A stretch of 64,000 nt of DNA from Hirundichthys speculiger (GCA_018398805.1 JAGFBZ010000373.1:62001-126000); one strand, 5' to 3'; positions 10,601 to 22,264 are shown, numbered from the stretch's first letter. Numbers and translations: made by a program. The notes: a model not told the origin generated them from the letters alone.

Positions 10601-13600
10601 TGATCCATAACCTCAAAAAAAAAAAAAAAAAAAAAAAGCTCCACTTTATTTCACAAACCACACTGGTGTGCAAATTGCACCAATAGCAGAGGAATTATGG
10701 GAATTGGCATTGAATACATGGAGTGGAGGCAGGTGGAGGCAGGTCAAATGACAGACTACAGCTACCAAGTTCTTCAGCCACCATCTCACACACCCACCTC
10801 TCTCATAGCACAGATAAACCTTAAAACCATCTGTAACACAGTTCTTATAGACCATACTGCATCTATACGCCCCGATGCACAGGCCGGTAGTGCAACAAAA
10901 AACGTTGTATATAAAGGAGATGGAGAAACTCCCATAAAATGGCGACAGAGCAAATCTGATAACAGTGAAATGGACTCTGCACAGCGAGATAACTGATCTC
11001 TTTCTGTGGGACTGAGACAACTACAAATGAAGTTGTAACACATACTGCCAAACAAGCATGACAAGCACATGAATTCCTTTCCTTTTGTGGCAGCGCTGTG
11101 CATAGTAAACAAAAACAAGATGCAGAATGAAGATTCCTGTGAAGCTCTCTCCAGTCAGCAGAAATGCATCTAAATGCTATCAGACACTTCTTTAGCGGTT
11201 TCCCATCAGCACACCTGCATGTGAGAACCAATACATCTTTTCCTCTTGACGTCACTAATATCTTGTATACGTTTTCTTTCCAGCTGCACTGTGGTCCTAT
11301 ATGTGATAAAGTATCTTCTGCTTCAGGTTTGATGAAGCTGTACTGCTCATGGGCTAACAGAAAAACTACCCACGAATAAGGTGGAGAAAGGATGTGCAGT
11401 TTGTGTGCGTGTATACTCACTCATCTCAGGCTCTGCAGTGAGGTCAGCTGTGACAAAGTTGGAGGGGAACAGCCCCACTCCCTGGTATGTTTCCCCTTTC
11501 CACCAGTTGGGGTCACTAAAAGACAAAACAACCACACACAAATATGAGCCGACGTTTAAACAGAAACTGCAGGCTTTCAACACGTCAGAGCTGTAGACAG
11601 CAAAGGTGTTGGATGACATTTCACAGATTTTCAGGAGACTAAACGATCTCTGCAATTTGACAGTATGTTCTTAACTCCTGTAAAGTCATTTTAGTGACTC
11701 CAGGCAGATTTTAATAATACTGTAACAGAATCAACAGGTCATTAATAAGAATAGTTGATGTTGCAGCACTGTGGTTCATCTTGGTTGGCACATAATTCTG
11801 TACAAATAATTAATTTCAACAGAGCACAAGTCTCACAAAGAAAGTACACCAAACTAATAATGCAACTTGGGTGGTCTCAGTACTCAACAGAATTATTTTA
11901 CTATTGCTCGTTTGTGTATTTGTGTAGACGTTCACCTGTCATCTAGGATAGTGATGATTTCTCCTGACTTAAAGGTGAGCTCATTGTCCTCTGCAGCCTC
12001 AAAGTCATAGATGGCCCGCACTTTCCTGCCGTCGGACTTGTGTGTAGAAAGGAGGCTAGAGGTGCTGGGGTAAAGGCTTGACAGGGAGGTCTGTGGCTGC
12101 TGACGCTGCTCCTTCAGAGACAGCTCAATAGCTGCACATAACAGGACAAATATGACTAAGTGCCAGTTTGACCTTGAGATGTCTTCCCCTCGTTTTCCTC
12201 AACATCTGTAATTCATTACAGAAACTGGAAACTGCGCAACATTCGTAAAAAATGATTAAAAGCAGTTACTTTGGCTGTTTTAAATTAATCTGTATAGTCC
12301 AATTTGATTACTAAGTAACTTCTGTAAGCGCCTTAGTTATTTGCAGACATCACCTCAATGTTTGATGATTAGCTAAAACCCTTTTTAGAAGAGAGTGAGC
12401 ATTACTGTCTTATAAGATTAGATATGTTTAGGGTACACCATCATTGAAGGACTAATCATTTTTAAAGACTGAACTGTTGACTGAGTCTGATACAGTTCTT
12501 GGCATTTGTTTAACATAGATACTAATTTGACATCATAACTTAAACCATTCTTTATAAATGTGGCATTGATTAGCTACCTTTAAACTGATAGATTGAAAAG
12601 GAGAGGGAAAAAACAGATATCACAATTATTTTTGCTTTTTCACAGTACAGTAAAACATATTTGATGGTCCTTGTTTGATTTTGTTCCTTACTTTGACATA
12701 CAAGACTGGAACACATTTGCTACTGAAATACTGTCTAACTGATAAGTTTAGCAACAGCTCACCAAAGCCATCACTCAGTCTCAATGTAAGACTGTAAACC
12801 ACTGGCTACATATCAAGCAACACAGACTAATTAATTATCTTTAATCTCATTAAGCTGTGCTTGCCAAGTTGCGGACACGTTGTTGCTTGTCCTTGTTGCA
12901 TCAGCATCCATGACTTTACCATGTTTATACGATTGGTGAGCGTTCAGGTCCGTCACACTACTGCTGTACTTGATGCTCAAGAGACATTTCACCAATGCCT
13001 TTATTTTCAATTTCTTGTTTTCTATGAAATTAAAAAGATTTCCAGACGGATGGCAAATTTCAAACTGAGTCATAATTGGTTGTTGGACACTTTGCATTTG
13101 TGTTTACATGGTAAGCAAGAACAGTGTGCATCTAGATTGTGGGCAAACCGGTTAAGTGCTAAAACTCCACTCACTCGACGCTCTGCCAGCCTATAAATGC
13201 TGTAGACTAAGTCTGACATTGACGCTGTAAGATCTGCAGCAATTTTAAACGCACTGTATCTAAATGTAGAATTGGGCCATTGACTGGCTTATGGCACATT
13301 TTTATCTGATGCAAGTATCCGTGAACCTGTGCAATTATATCTTTAATGTTAATACTGAGTTCTGATTCATACTGCTTCATCTTTACACCCCCAATCTTTA
13401 CCTTTGGCCAAGTCTTCTTCTTCTTTTTTGTTTGTTGAGGTTGATGGGTCCTTTGCCACTAATGCTGGACTTGCTTTCGCTTGCTCTGCAGCCTGTGAGA
13501 AGATAATTACACATTAGGTAAATCATAACTCTGACCGTTGTCCAAGAGGGATTAAACAGGTGGATATGGGCCAGATCTGCCATTTAATTACATTTTCTGT

Positions 13601-15484
13601 TCAGATAATTTTTAGGGGTAATTTGGCATTAGACTACGGACATTAAACATGCTTTAACTTGGAATCAAATACACAGAGAAAAAAAAAGAAGACAAATGTC
13701 TAATCCATTTGACTTGAGATAAACTGACCTGGGACCCCACAACAGGGAACGTGACCCCCTGCTCACGTAGATTCTTGATCATCGCAGAGATCAGACTGAG
13801 CTGTGGATCATTGCGGAAGTCTTCTGCCCACTCCACCATCAGGGCCTTCAGCTTCTCACACACTTTTGGGTGACCCTGCAGGTCACATTTCAAAAAGCAT
13901 GATTCAAGGCCAGTGATGGAGCATGGCCCACAGTAAGTACGTTTCCTCAAATTAGAAAAAGAAAGAAATAAATAAAAAAGAAGATTCAATTAAAAGCCAG
14001 GCTTTTTATGATTGTAGGGGAAGGGTTCAACATGAACAAATCTGAGTAAGTATAGTAATCATAAAATAAAGCGGTGCACTTGAGTTAATACACAGAGAGA
14101 TGATGGCCACAAACCTTGTTTAAGACATTACTGACTTCACTGGCAAACTCTCTGGAGCACACCTCCAAGTGGAATATTTTCCCACAGTTTGAGACACAAG
14201 CGCCAAGGAGCTGCGAAGAAAGAGGAAACCGCACATTAATGAAACACATGATTAAGTATTCGTAGTTCAAATCTGGATGTCACTTTTAGCAGACGTGATT
14301 TGGTTATTGCAGTCGCTCATGGAACTGTGTCCCAAAGTACTAAACAGTCACAGCAACAGTCAGGGCAGGAAATAATAACGTTTATTTCAACCGTTTATCA
14401 CCTCGTATAAAAGTTATAGTGATATACAAACGTGGGCTCATGTAAACTCAAAGCTTTAACTTCGACATCAGAGCAGTTTGAGTGAGGAGAGTGACGACTG
14501 TTGCGTCACGCCGGCTTTTTTTTTTTCCCGCATAGATGTTTTTTTCTTAACAGCAGCACATTTCATGAAAAAACTGACCAGCATTGATAGTATTAATATG
14601 AAAACTTAATCAGTTGATGACAACTTAAATTGAGGAGTACTCACATCCAACAGGAGAGTTTTGTGTTTGGAATGCAGACACCATCTCCACCTTCAAGATT
14701 AGGCTTAACATTTCATTTCCATTTCCTGATCATTTTTCCAGTTAATGCCGACTCGGCTGTCCTGAGCCATCCCTTCAGTTAAGCTGCTACAGGCCCAGAC
14801 TGTTGGCAGATCTCCCATGGTGCACTGGGCTTTTTCCTCACTCTGTTCTCTTTACTCTCGTAGTATGTATATGTCATTATTGTTGCAGTTAACACTGGTC
14901 TCTTTGGTGTCTCTCAGGTAGATATCCCTGGACTGATGTTTGTTCGTCTCTCTGTCCTGTCATCTCAGACTCCCAACTGATTGAGACAGATGTCTTCTCT
15001 CCCCGAGTCTGGTTCTGCTGGAACTTTTAGCACCAATAATCAGTTTCTTTTCCTTCTCCACTGTCACCTCGTGCTTGCTCAGGATAAAAGATGGCATTAA
15101 ATCTTCCCTCTGGTGCAATCTGTTGGGTTTCTTAGCTGGGCTGTTTCTTTATGAACTGGTATTATATGAATTTTCAATCTGGACACAGTTGGAATGAACT
15201 GAATTGAATTTGAATGTATTTAGAATAAACTGAATTTACTTAATTGGACTATACGGCCTACCCTTATTATTCGCAGGGTTATGTTCCTTCCTTCCCCCAT
15301 GAATCCCAAAAATCTGTGAATTATTGATGCAGTTTTAAAAGGCCTGTGTATGATATTATATACGCTAAAATATGCTTCCCAAACACATTCTAAAGACATT
15401 CTTACTCATTAATAATATAGTAATGATAAATTAAAAACATTTTAATTCTGTAGTGTGATAATTACACACACACACACACATACA

Positions 15485-15518
<34 letters not shown>

Positions 15519-18500
15519 CACACATAGATATACACACAATAATACTAGTTAAGGGGAATGTGAGCGTTTTTCTGCAAAAAAATTACCTAAGAAATTCACG
15601 AAATTGGCGGGGCCTGTCACAAACTGAAATATATTACGTCCAAAAAAAAAAAACTTTGAGAGCAAAATCCGTGAGAATGCGGGACTGGGAACGGTGAACT
15701 GTGAATAGGGGAGGGCATACTGTACTGGCAGTTGGATTCTGTGTTAAGTGCTGAGTGATGACTTTTGTTGCAAATTAGCATTTTACAAATAAAGTCAACT
15801 AAACTGAACCAAAAACGTTCAGGATGTAATAGATGTGTGCCTCAATAATGTTTTTAATACTTTGTTGTGATTCTTTAATGAGCAACGATTACATTAAGTC
15901 AGAAACTGTCACATCTCGCTAAAGAATGGCCTTCATGCTTTTTGACAATTTGTCAGGACTTTTCTGCAGCTTGTTTTAATTTTTTTTCCTTCTGTATGTT
16001 TTCTGTCTTTAATTTCATCAGGATCAGATCAGATGACTGACTTGACGACTGCAGAGTTTTCCACTTCTTTACCTTCAAAATCCAAAAGCTTTAAAAGCCA
16101 CTCAATCAGCTTTGCTGCATTAAGCAGAAAATGAGCAAATATTAAATCCCAATACACTTAAGAATGAATTTATCTGCCCTTTATCAGCCATTATATTAAC
16201 TACAAACACTAAAGACCCAGTACCAGTAGAGGCTATGTACGCCCGTGTTATTACAGCACCTCTGAATGTTTTACAGGCGACAATACATACATCGAACCAT
16301 CAAAAGTTTCCTTTTTTATTCACATCTGGCCATTCTGTTACAACTTGATTTTAGAAGAATTCCAGAAAGTAACCTGGCAATTTTAAAAACATTTTTGGGC
16401 CAAAGGTTAATCTAGCCTTTTAACTCATGAGTGTTGTGAATGATCGTCACCTTGTTTTGAACCTCCCGTGTACAGTCTCTCCTAAAGTCTTCATCATAGA
16501 CACAGATAGTGATTACGTTTACTGTACCTCATAGAGTCTTCTTCAACATCCAGCTCTTTTATTTTGCTAAGCTCACTTGTTTTTTTTTTTTCCTTTATTT
16601 ATTCATAACCCACCATACTGTTGTTCTGTCCTAATGTCCCTACATCTCTCTGATACATCATATTGAAGACCTGCTTCATTTGCATTTGCCGCCTCAGTTT
16701 GTGCAGGTTGTAGATTCACAGCAGCTTCCACATATAAATACCTTAAGTGGAGTCAAATCCAGAACTTTACTTAATAAACTAGTTTCCAAATACTGTTGCA
16801 ACAGAATGGTTCTACGTATTAAAGCTATATTTCTAAAAGCCCATCCTTCCCATCATCTGTATGGGAATGCCCTCAAATTTAGAGCCAGCTGTTTAAGAGC
16901 ATGTTTGTTGTACAACTTTAAATTCAGATTTTCTGGTAAAAAAGCTGAAAATAGCAAACATTATGCAAGTGGCCAAATATTTCCAGACTTCAAATGTGTA
17001 CAAAACATGGCTGTTTATAGTTGACTTACAGTCAAAGCCTGCATGGCGACATGAGGATCCTTGTGGTTCACTCTTCTCATAATAGATCGAAGACATTCTT
17101 TGGGCCTGTAACAGAAGAGCACATCTCAGATGGTCTGAAGGCATTAACTGAAAACTTAATAACAGTCAAGCTATCTACAGCAGTATCGTTAGTTATTTCC
17201 TTGTAAAAGGCTTCCCTCAAACCAAACACAAACCACTGGTGGATACAAACTCTAAAACGGAGAAATAGTTACAAAAAAACAAAAGCAAAGAAGTCATGAC
17301 TGTGTTTGTATGCCATTGAAGTGAAGATGGATTCGTTACCCTGTCCGTGACTGTCCTATCTTATCACATATGTCCAGAATGAGGCCCCAGTCCTCAGCTG
17401 TGTTCATCTCACTGGTTGCTTTCTCTGCAGGGGAGAAGGAGAACAACCATAATAAGCAGAAATCTGACAAATGGTTAAACCCATTTCTCTGACAAAATGT
17501 ATTTGAATGCTGTGGCAAAAAGAAGAGTGAAGGTTCTTGTACAAATATAACAAAGCCTTTTGAAATTAAGAAAAAAAAAACAGTAGTAAACCTTTTTTTG
17601 TGATTCTATTTGGGTATAGACAATTTCTGCTTCTGGCTCATCTCTGCAAACAGGATATATTATGTACCTTCAAAGATGAGCAAAAACACAACTGATGCAG
17701 GGCTGAAAACATAACAGAAGCCTCTTTATATTCAACAGCAATGCAGTAAATACTCAACTTTTAGTAAGTAGCCCAATGCTTAATATTCATCTGATGTTTA
17801 CTTGAGATTGGAGTATGAGAAATTGTGAAAATGTAAGGATATGTCACGTTCATTCAGTGACAGCAGTTCAGTTTCTCTGCCTTTGTCACAATGATTTCAT
17901 TAAGATTTCTCCCCTCCTATTGATTTTATGATGACATATTTCATACACCAGATGTTTGTGAAGTATTTGATCCTTCTAGTCCTGTAACTGCCACTGCTTT
18001 TGTTAAGCTGCCAACAAGGCAGGGGTCGGGTCGGATGTATGTTAATATTGCCATGTGTCTCGTTTAGCAAGATTAAACAAAAGCTATCAAATTGAAGTTT
18101 ATGAAACCTGGTAGAGAGTTGAACAAAGAAAGACCATGTTTATGCAGAACAGATGTACAGTAAATACAGTATTGGTCCTTGCAGACAAAGCTCTCTATGG
18201 ACATTCCCACTGAGAACACCGTCCGGGGCAAAAGTCTCAAAAAATAAGTATGACGTAAAAATCTGGTTGAATGAAAACTTGATCTGCGCAACACTGAAAC
18301 CATTGACAATTCAACATTCATTATTACATCAGAGCTTATTGTTCTACTGGAAATCCTTAGGCCCTGGATTACATATCTTACTTGTGTCACCCGAAGCCCA
18401 ATAAAGAGGCCAATCCAGAGGGTGTTATTCTGCAACCTGCAGGACTGACGCAATTACAGCACAGACCAACCCTGGAGGACTATGATCCGTGTGTCCATCC

Positions 18501-19886
18501 CCTCAACGTGAGAAGAAACCTCTTTGGCAGCAAAAGGAGGATCTATACAATATTAGGTCAATAGATTTCAAAGTAGCAACTAACTGTGGTATGTGTAAAT
18601 TACATAATGTCATAGTTCTATATGAGAAGTTGTTCCATTCTGGGTCAGAGACCTGAACAATTAGACTCACGTTTAAGTTAATGTGCAAAGAGTGTTAATG
18701 CTGTTACTCTGCCATCCTTTAATATGTCAAGATAATAACGTCAAGCGGAAAAAGCCAGATGGACGAACTGAATATAGATGGTCACAACTACTGACAAAGT
18801 AAGAACAGCCTGACACCCAGAGCTGAAACAACCAGGAACTTCACCAGATTATCTCACGGCCCAAATCCACAAGCTAAAACAAAAGAAAAAAACTTTTAAT
18901 TATGGGTGAAAATGAAATAATCTGTCCATACAGCAACATATTTTTACTTGACAAAAAAAATCATGTTCCCAGTTTAGATCTGGTAGGCATTCAAGGGTTT
19001 GAAAATGTATAAAAAGTCTGTATTTTTATTCAAATACTTAAAAACAGACTTGTTACAGCACAGTAACAAGTGAGGGACGAAAAAAAATATATTAAAACAT
19101 TCTTAATTCTGGGTCCCTGAAAGAAATATAACCAAAATAAAGCAGATATTAGTGAATATTCGCAAATTATGTGTAATGAAAGCTGTTACTTTTGTTATTT
19201 ATGCTTCTTTTAACAATAACGTACTAAATGTAGGCTCTCCCGATTAGTTAAAGTACAAAATATACACCCATGACAAACTTAAGAGCAGACTTGCACTAAA
19301 TCATATTTAAAACAAGATTAAATAATGTCATATCTCCAGATATAAGATTTTAATTCTCGGCGAGAATAAAACCATTTGCAGTGCAGTCTATGGGGCTCAG
19401 CGATGGTGCTGATGTACTGAGGGGCGTTTGTGTACTTTGTCCGCCCCTTACCCCTCCACAAGCCAGCGAGCTGGTTCAACGCTTGACACGGAACAAAGAG
19501 GGCAGAGGAAACACATGGGCACTTTGCGGTCCAAACCGCGTCCCGTTTCACTTCCACTTATTCTGAGATGCGCGGTTCATCAAACTGTTTGGCCGACACA
19601 CGTCGGGATGCACAGATAAAAGCTAAACAATGTAGCTGCTATAGTTAGCTGACGCCTCACGACTATTTACACTTAGCCCGACCATAAGATAGCTGATGCA
19701 CGTATTGAGGCTCGAATTATTATTGTTTTCACGTTTATGCCATAATACACGGCGCCATTTAAACCACACTGAGGTAACTGGAAGACTGAAAACACAAACA
19801 ACTGTATGATCTGAGCTACTCATGCTAGCTAGTTCTGATTACTCACCAACATCTTGGTCAAAGGGGTTGGTCGTGAAGAGAGGCAT
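7403..19886 (-). CDS. stam: stam (signal transducing adaptor molecule 1), 14 coding exons
   Basis: STAM is an ESCRT-0 subunit that, with HRS, captures ubiquitinated cargo on early endosomes. All coding exons are visible on the minus strand: 19886-19847, 17424-17340, 17105-17030, 14210-14115, 13875-13729, 13492-13402, 12131-11936, 11515-11421, 9609-9521, 9264-9177, 9103-9049, 8952-8798, 8546-8425 and 7634-7403. All have GT/AG sites and, except exon 12, matching phases. The product is about 521 residues, close to human STAM (540). Domains: VHS (about 1-145, from [13 protein letters not shown]), UIM (about 172-188, [16 protein letters not shown] with the conserved Ala and Ser), SH3 (about 212-270, [32 protein letters not shown]), the coiled HRS-binding core (about 300-375) and a Pro/Gln/Tyr-rich tail ending SEKALL. 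That ending is close to STAM1 (SQKALL), which argues against STAM2. Exon 12 carries one extra base that breaks the frame near its middle. Confidence 0.95.
8425..8546 (-). CDS. stam: stam exon 13, Pro/Gln/Tyr tail
   Basis: In the phase set by exon 12 after removing the extra base, it reads [20 protein letters not shown] then [19 protein letters not shown]. Donor GTGAGT. Confidence 0.88.
8798..8952 (-). CDS. stam: stam exon 12, coiled core to tail; carries a one-base insertion
   Basis: The exon begins [20 protein letters not shown] and runs in frame to NEDPVYA. It then must shift by one base to read [15 protein letters not shown] and reach the donor in the phase needed by exon 13. The extra base lies at about 8859-8862. 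The exon is 155 bp where 154 is required. Read as given, translation goes out of frame and meets TGA at the first codon of the last exon. An assembly indel or a true mutation is possible. Confidence 0.9.
9049..9103 (-). CDS. stam: stam exon 11, coiled core
   Basis: Only 55 bp; encodes [17 protein letters not shown]. Acceptor TTTTTTTCAG, donor GTATAC. Confidence 0.9.
9177..9264 (-). CDS. stam: stam exon 10, coiled core
   Basis: Encodes [20 protein letters not shown] then DSVELLQLE, the start of the GAT-like core that pairs with HRS. Confidence 0.93.
9521..9609 (-). CDS. stam: stam exon 9, linker
   Basis: Encodes [20 protein letters not shown] then [10 protein letters not shown], a strongly conserved acidic linker after SH3. 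Ends in phase 0. Confidence 0.93.
9655..9680. repeat. Poly(A) tract
   Basis: Run of about 25 A interrupted at most once, in a stam intron next to exon 9. Confidence 0.85.
9843..10540. mobile_element. Non-autonomous DNA transposon with short TIRs
   Basis: The left end CAGTAATCCCTTATTTTTCA and the right end, whose inverse is CAGTGATCCCTCGCCAATTT, form imperfect terminal inverted repeats of a CAGTGATCCCT type seen in fish DNA elements. The interior has no transposase frame, but it holds a tandem duplication of a 20-bp unit (ACTCCATTACCCATAAGGCC, 10322-10361). A clear target duplication could not be read. It lies in stam intron 8. Confidence 0.6.
11421..11515 (-). CDS. stam: stam exon 8, second half of SH3
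   Basis: Encodes [20 protein letters not shown] then [12 protein letters not shown]. It contains the WW and ALYDY-partner PSNFV residues that bind proline-rich ligands. Donor GTGAGT. Confidence 0.95.
11936..12131 (-). CDS. stam: stam exon 7, UIM and first half of SH3
   Basis: Completes the UIM ([12 protein letters not shown]), then a Ser-rich linker, then the SH3 opening [18 protein letters not shown] and the strand EIITILDD. Acceptor TATGTGCAG, donor GTGAAC. Confidence 0.94.
12132..13401. other. stam intron 6
   Basis: AT-rich intron between the exons that split the UIM. No gene or repeat was recognised. Confidence 0.6.
13402..13492 (-). CDS. stam: stam exon 6, linker and start of UIM
   Basis: Encodes [20 protein letters not shown] then the acidic run [10 protein letters not shown] that opens the ubiquitin-interacting motif. 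Acceptor TCTCACAG, donor GTAAAG. Confidence 0.93.
13729..13875 (-). CDS. stam: stam exon 5, end of VHS domain
   Basis: Forty-nine codons, from [16 protein letters not shown] to [10 protein letters not shown], very close to human STAM. Acceptor CCTGCAG, donor GTCAGT. Confidence 0.94.
14115..14210 (-). CDS. stam: stam exon 4, VHS domain
   Basis: Thirty-two codons, from [18 protein letters not shown] to SEVSNVLNK; phase 0 at both ends; donor GTTTGT. Confidence 0.94.
14690..15250 (+). repeat. Decayed fish interspersed repeat with ATTGA tail
   Basis: The 3' part resembles the abundant fish repeat with a CTCCACTGTCACC...GTGCTTGCTCAGG core and an ...GAATTGAATTTGAA tail. Divergence is high. The family assignment is from memory, and the exact class (SINE or LINE tail) is uncertain. 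Confidence 0.45.
15254..15722. mobile_element. Short TIR DNA transposon with TA flanks
   Basis: The left end (CGGCCTACCCTTATTATTCG) and the inverse of the right end (CAGTATGCCCTCCCCTATTC) are imperfect inverted repeats. TA flanks both sides (15252-15253 and 15723-15724). About 470 bp with no transposase frame. It carries a CA/CATA microsatellite (15462-15540) and lies in stam intron 3. Confidence 0.6.
15462..15540. repeat. Compound (CA)n (CATA)n microsatellite
   Basis: CA repeats pass into about ten CATA units and then a degenerate CA tract. Confidence 0.92.
17030..17105 (-). CDS. stam: stam exon 3, VHS domain
   Basis: Encodes [18 protein letters not shown] then VAMQALT; acceptor TGTTACAG, donor GTAAGT. 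Ends in phase 0. Confidence 0.93.
17340..17424 (-). CDS. stam: stam exon 2, VHS domain
   Basis: The acceptor CCCCTGCAG precedes the exon. It encodes [18 protein letters not shown] and [11 protein letters not shown], the first VHS helices. Donor GTAACG follows. Confidence 0.93.
17425..19846. other. stam intron 1
   Basis: No coding exon was recognised. The part at about 19380-19620 is richer in CpG than the rest and may be an extension of the promoter region. Confidence 0.5.
19847..19886 (-). CDS. stam: stam exon 1 (start codon)
   Basis: ATG at 19886-19884; encodes [13 protein letters not shown] plus the first base of the next codon; donor GTGAGT. Only 40 bp, found by homology to the conserved VHS N-terminus. 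Confidence 0.93.
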
Positions 19887-20057
19887 CGCTGGTGTATTGA
19901 CAACAACAGATTTCGCCTTCCCCAGATATTTCCTTTTTCTTTTACTCTTATTTCATACAACAAAAATGCATAGTAACGACGATTTGTGTCAAATGCCAAC
20001 TAGCTGACTCTTTTCTACACAGTCACTGCTCCTGCTCAGCAGACGGCAACAAGCGAG

Positions 20058-20070
20058 GCATGCTGGGTAA
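20058..20070 (-). promoter_or_regulatory. ZNF143/Staf-like site
   Basis: Minus strand reads TTACCCAGCATGC, one base from the CCCAGCATGC core context common at vertebrate housekeeping promoters. About 175 bp upstream of the stam ATG. Confidence 0.4.
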
Positions 20071-20240
20071 TAAAGCTTACACTTCGGAGTTGAAAAACGT
20101 CTGCAAGTGATATTAATTTAATACATAAACTAAGACGCTGGTCAATTTTCCGTGACCTGAACCATTCATCAGAAGAAACTAATCATAGCCTAAAATTTCC
20201 CATGACATTTAAAAAAAACAGTCATTGTCAGGTGACGGTG

Positions 20241-20250
20241 GTCACGTGAC
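20241..20250. promoter_or_regulatory. CLEAR/E-box palindrome GTCACGTGAC
   Basis: Perfect 10-bp palindrome matching the TFEB/USF-type element. About 360 bp upstream of the stam ATG. Binding is inferred only. Confidence 0.4.
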
Positions 20251-20499
20251 GCTTTGTCGGCGTTTTGCACTAAAACAATGAACATGAGAAACGTATTACA
20301 ATTAGTTAGACTCTGACTTTGTCCGATCGTAGTTAGCTAGAGATGAGAAATTAAACTGATTTTTGTGACTGTAAACAAAAGATGAATTTCTCAACGTCAC
20401 ATATTGAATTCAAAGCACCTTTTGCAGGAAAAAAACAACAACAACTGGGGTATTGTTTTGTGTTGTGTGTTTATTTTTATTGATTTTTTTTTTTTAACA

Positions 20500-20885
20500 T
20501 TTCCGGTCTACCCATAAGAACACACACAAACAGACCGAGGAACAGCTTCTTCTCCAGAGCTCTCGCCTCCACCACCCCTCCTGCTCCCCCACCCACAACT
20601 GCAAAACACTTTATATCCCCCTTCCTGCTCTCACCCCATCCTCCAACCAGTACCAAGTTTAAGCACTGCTATCTTTTGCTGTTACTGTTTGCCCACAACC
20701 TCATTTAATACGCATGTGCTGCTTCATTTATTTATTTGTAGACTTGTTTTTAACCCTTGTGGTATTCCTTTGACTAGGTTTCTGTTTATTCTTGTTATTT
20801 TTATGCTCCTTTACCAGACAGTTGCCAAACAGAATTCCGTTGTGGTGATTACAATGACAAAGTGTCTTATGTCTTATGACAAATT
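20500..20885 (+). repeat. LINE 3' fragment (end of reverse transcriptase frame and tail)
   Basis: In one frame about 20535-20590 reads NRPRNSFFSRALASTTPP, like the extreme C-terminus of fish non-LTR reverse transcriptases. The downstream tail (CAGAATTCCGTTGTGGTGAT, then ACAATGACAAAG and TCTTATGTCTTATG) resembles the usual LINE 3' end. It is strongly truncated at the 5' side. Confidence 0.5.
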
Positions 20886-22017
20886 CATGCAAATACTGAC
20901 TTTTTATTTTAGGCTCATATAATAGGATGAGCATTTTGGATTTCAGACTGCTGGTCAGGCATACTTCTAAGAAAACACAACAATAAATGTGGTGGTGATT
21001 TTAATAAAACTGTAAATGGCAAACATGCAGAACAAATAAACATGAGTTTGTGTGTCAATAAGAGGTTTCATCATGGGTTTTTATAGATGAACATTTATAT
21101 GTTAATGTTGCAAGGTGTAAAGGCATTGATTACCTTTTGTATTGGACAAAGGTTACTGACTCCACACTGAGTATCTTTCACAATTTATTGGCTTAAGTGT
21201 CTGACCTGAGTCATAGGAGCTTTCTGAGTTAATGAAGGCATAATCAGTCCAAACCAATACATGGCATAGCAAAGGCAAACCACACAACCATAACAACTGA
21301 TTATGCAAATTATAAACACATAACATGATTCACATATTGTATTCAGTATATGCGATAATTCATCTTATAATGGCTACACTTGAAAACATTTACATATTGT
21401 TTATGTGTACTGTGTATATGTAAAACTTATACTGGCAGGCTAAAGTCTAAGAAATACCTTCCCTCATAACACAGTAGCACCACTTCACTCTTGGCATAAT
21501 ATCACTGATATTACCATTTGAAATTTAAATGAGCTGTAGTTCATTTTCTTGTATGTGGTTGCAGTCATTTGCTGATGGTGAGTGGGTGCTCAATGTTTTT
21601 TGTGAAAGCTTATACTGGATCTAATCACAGCTCTGAATCTGTGAGGTTCTTCACAGAATACCAACAAGTTCCACTTTATTAAAAGCATAACAGTTTGAGG
21701 CTTGATGTTTTTTTTTTTCTTTTTTCTTGAAAGTGTAAAGGTTTAAAAAGCTGTATAAAAAAATCAACAATATAAATTTGAAACAAAGATGTGCCTTTTG
21801 TGCAGCACTATTTACATACACATATACAAAAGCAGCTGCACCAAATAATCAGCCTGAATGCATTTCTACAATCTCATGTAACTTCAGTACAAAATCTAAA
21901 TTGCCCAATGTTGGGATGGCTCCATGCTTGCTCTGTCTTTGGCACCATATTTTGTTTTAAAGTGCCTCGAAAGACAAATAACAATCCTAGTGTCAGTGAT
22001 GGCTGGCTGGGCCGACT
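20886..22017. other. Intergenic, colec12-stam
   Basis: AT-rich, with no coding exon seen. A minus-strand AATAAA (21675-21680) lies about 340 bp below the orphan exon-like frame and could be its poly(A) signal. Confidence 0.4.
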
Positions 22018-22150
22018 TTATAAGAGTCCGTCAGTCATCTGGAGCTCCTTCCTTTGACCTTTGTATTGCATCTTCAGCCTCAACTTCACCCGCTCTTCCC
22101 AGAAGTCGCTCTCACCGTGTGAGATGGATGCTTTAAAACAGGAGCTTTCA
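22018..22150 (-). CDS. Orphan exon-like frame, possible last exon of colec12 or of an unrecognised gene
   Basis: A minus-strand acceptor (TTGCTCTCTTCACAG) is followed by an open stretch. In one phase it reads ESSCFKASISHGESDFWEER then VKLRLKMQYKGQRKELQ to a TAA at 22020-22018, a charged, protein-like composition. In the adjacent phase it reads about 20 residues (KAPVLKHPSHTV...) to a TGA. Human COLEC12 is recalled to have one exon after its last lectin exon, so this could be the equivalent. No donor in exon 9 gives the phase of the longer reading, so the link is weak. I do not recognise the protein. Confidence 0.3.
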
Positions 22151-22264
22151 CTGTGAAGAGAGCAACAGAAGCATGACACATTTAGTATTCATTTTAGTCG
22201 AGTTTCATATATTGTGCATTGTGGCTGAATCTGATGGGAAAGTCTCAAAACCAATGTTATTCAT

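Larger units (their letters stand above)
9610..11420. other. stam intron 8
   Basis: Contains the TIR element at 9843-10540 and a poly(A) run near 10615-10637. Nothing else was recognised. Confidence 0.6.
19887..20260 (-). promoter_or_regulatory. stam: stam 5' UTR and promoter region
   Basis: Immediately upstream of the stam start codon. It contains a minus-strand TTACCCAGCATGC (20070-20058) resembling the ZNF143/Staf site, and a perfect GTCACGTGAC palindrome (20241-20250). There is no TATA box at a fixed distance. The transcription start cannot be placed from sequence alone. Confidence 0.45.

Noticed and set aside
10863..11420. 185-codon minus-strand frame beside stam exon 8
   Set aside because: It lies in intron 8, in a frame unrelated to stam, with no homology recognised.
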